DNA from: a virus
Direction: 5' to 3' (one strand)
DNA: 20,183 nucleotides
Virus record (IMG/VR): IMGVR_UViG_3300044949_000356
Coordinates: 1 to 20,183 of that record
Below, in pieces: positions 20,110 through 20,183 of this stretch (its first letter is position 1; each line of letters begins with the position of its first letter). A program made the position numbers and the translations under genes. Below the pieces are notes generated by a model that made no database searches, was not told where the DNA came from, and saw only the letters and a list, made by a program, of their open reading frames with translations.

Positions 20110-20181
20110 TCACACGTTGCGGCCCCGGGCCGATCGGAACCTTTCCGCCATCGCACCAATCCGGCGCGCCGCCCCCTTACC
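20110..20181 (-). CDS. Possible C-terminal end of a gene entering from the right
   Basis: One minus-strand frame open to the window edge reads GKGAARRIGAMAERFRSARG then RNV and stops at 20110-20112. Its composition looks like a natural basic C-terminus. A second frame, open from an ATG at the very edge to a stop near 20024, is Arg-rich and less protein-like. Too little is visible to decide, and both may be noncoding. Confidence 0.3.
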   Translation of the reverse strand, partial: GKGAARRIGAMAERFRSARGRNV

Positions 20182-20183
20182 AT

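Overview
This 20.2 kb window is part of a tailed double-stranded DNA bacteriophage (Caudoviricetes), either a virion genome or a prophage region. The evidence is a contiguous minus-strand block with small and large terminase subunits, portal, a GroES-like co-chaperonin, a scaffold-like protein, virion structural proteins and several tail-fibre proteins. No integrase, host housekeeping gene, tRNA or CRISPR array was seen. GC content is high (about 60% by eye). A DUF1289-like protein and TTGACA-type promoters point to a Pseudomonadota host, perhaps alphaproteobacterial; this is inference. Tail type cannot be settled because no tape measure or tail-tube gene lies inside the window.

Layout, right to left in the direction of most transcription. 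(1) 19414-19932 (-) encodes a small protein with an Ala/Pro/Lys-rich basic tail; it is closed by a bidirectional terminator at 19309-19332 that faces two small plus-strand genes (18706-19085). (2) 17825-18705 is a large control region with divergent promoters, a strongly structured leader upstream of thyX, and about eleven GGTGAG-type repeats around an AT-rich core, which together look like a replication origin and/or operator cluster. (3) 14935-17824 (-) is a nucleotide-metabolism module: ThyX, a monomeric adenosylcobalamin-dependent (class II) ribonucleotide reductase, and a DUF1289-like protein. (4) 14389-14876 (-) holds two small acidic unknowns behind a promoter whose -10 lies between the arms of a 12-bp dyad. 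(5) 9306-14270 (-) is a tail-fibre/adhesin cassette with four large fibre proteins, one carrying a self-cleaving S74 chaperone domain, and three small accessory proteins. (6) 1-9233 (-) is an ATPase/helicase, terminase and head-assembly operon whose genes are nearly all fused by TAATG, TGATG or ATGA stop-start overlaps, with an HNH endonuclease gene lodged between the terminase subunits.

The nucleotide module would supply dNTPs (RNR) and dTMP (ThyX) for phage replication. The ATPase, terminase, portal and scaffold genes build and fill the capsid. The fibre cassette sets host range. Two observations stand out. The same GGTGAGCGT/GGTGAGAAT motif fills the 18.3-18.5 kb control region and also flanks or overlaps a promoter at 9.26-9.30 kb, suggesting one phage DNA-binding protein acts at both. 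The thyX-RNR leader has a terminator/antiterminator-like architecture that I cannot match to a known RNA family.
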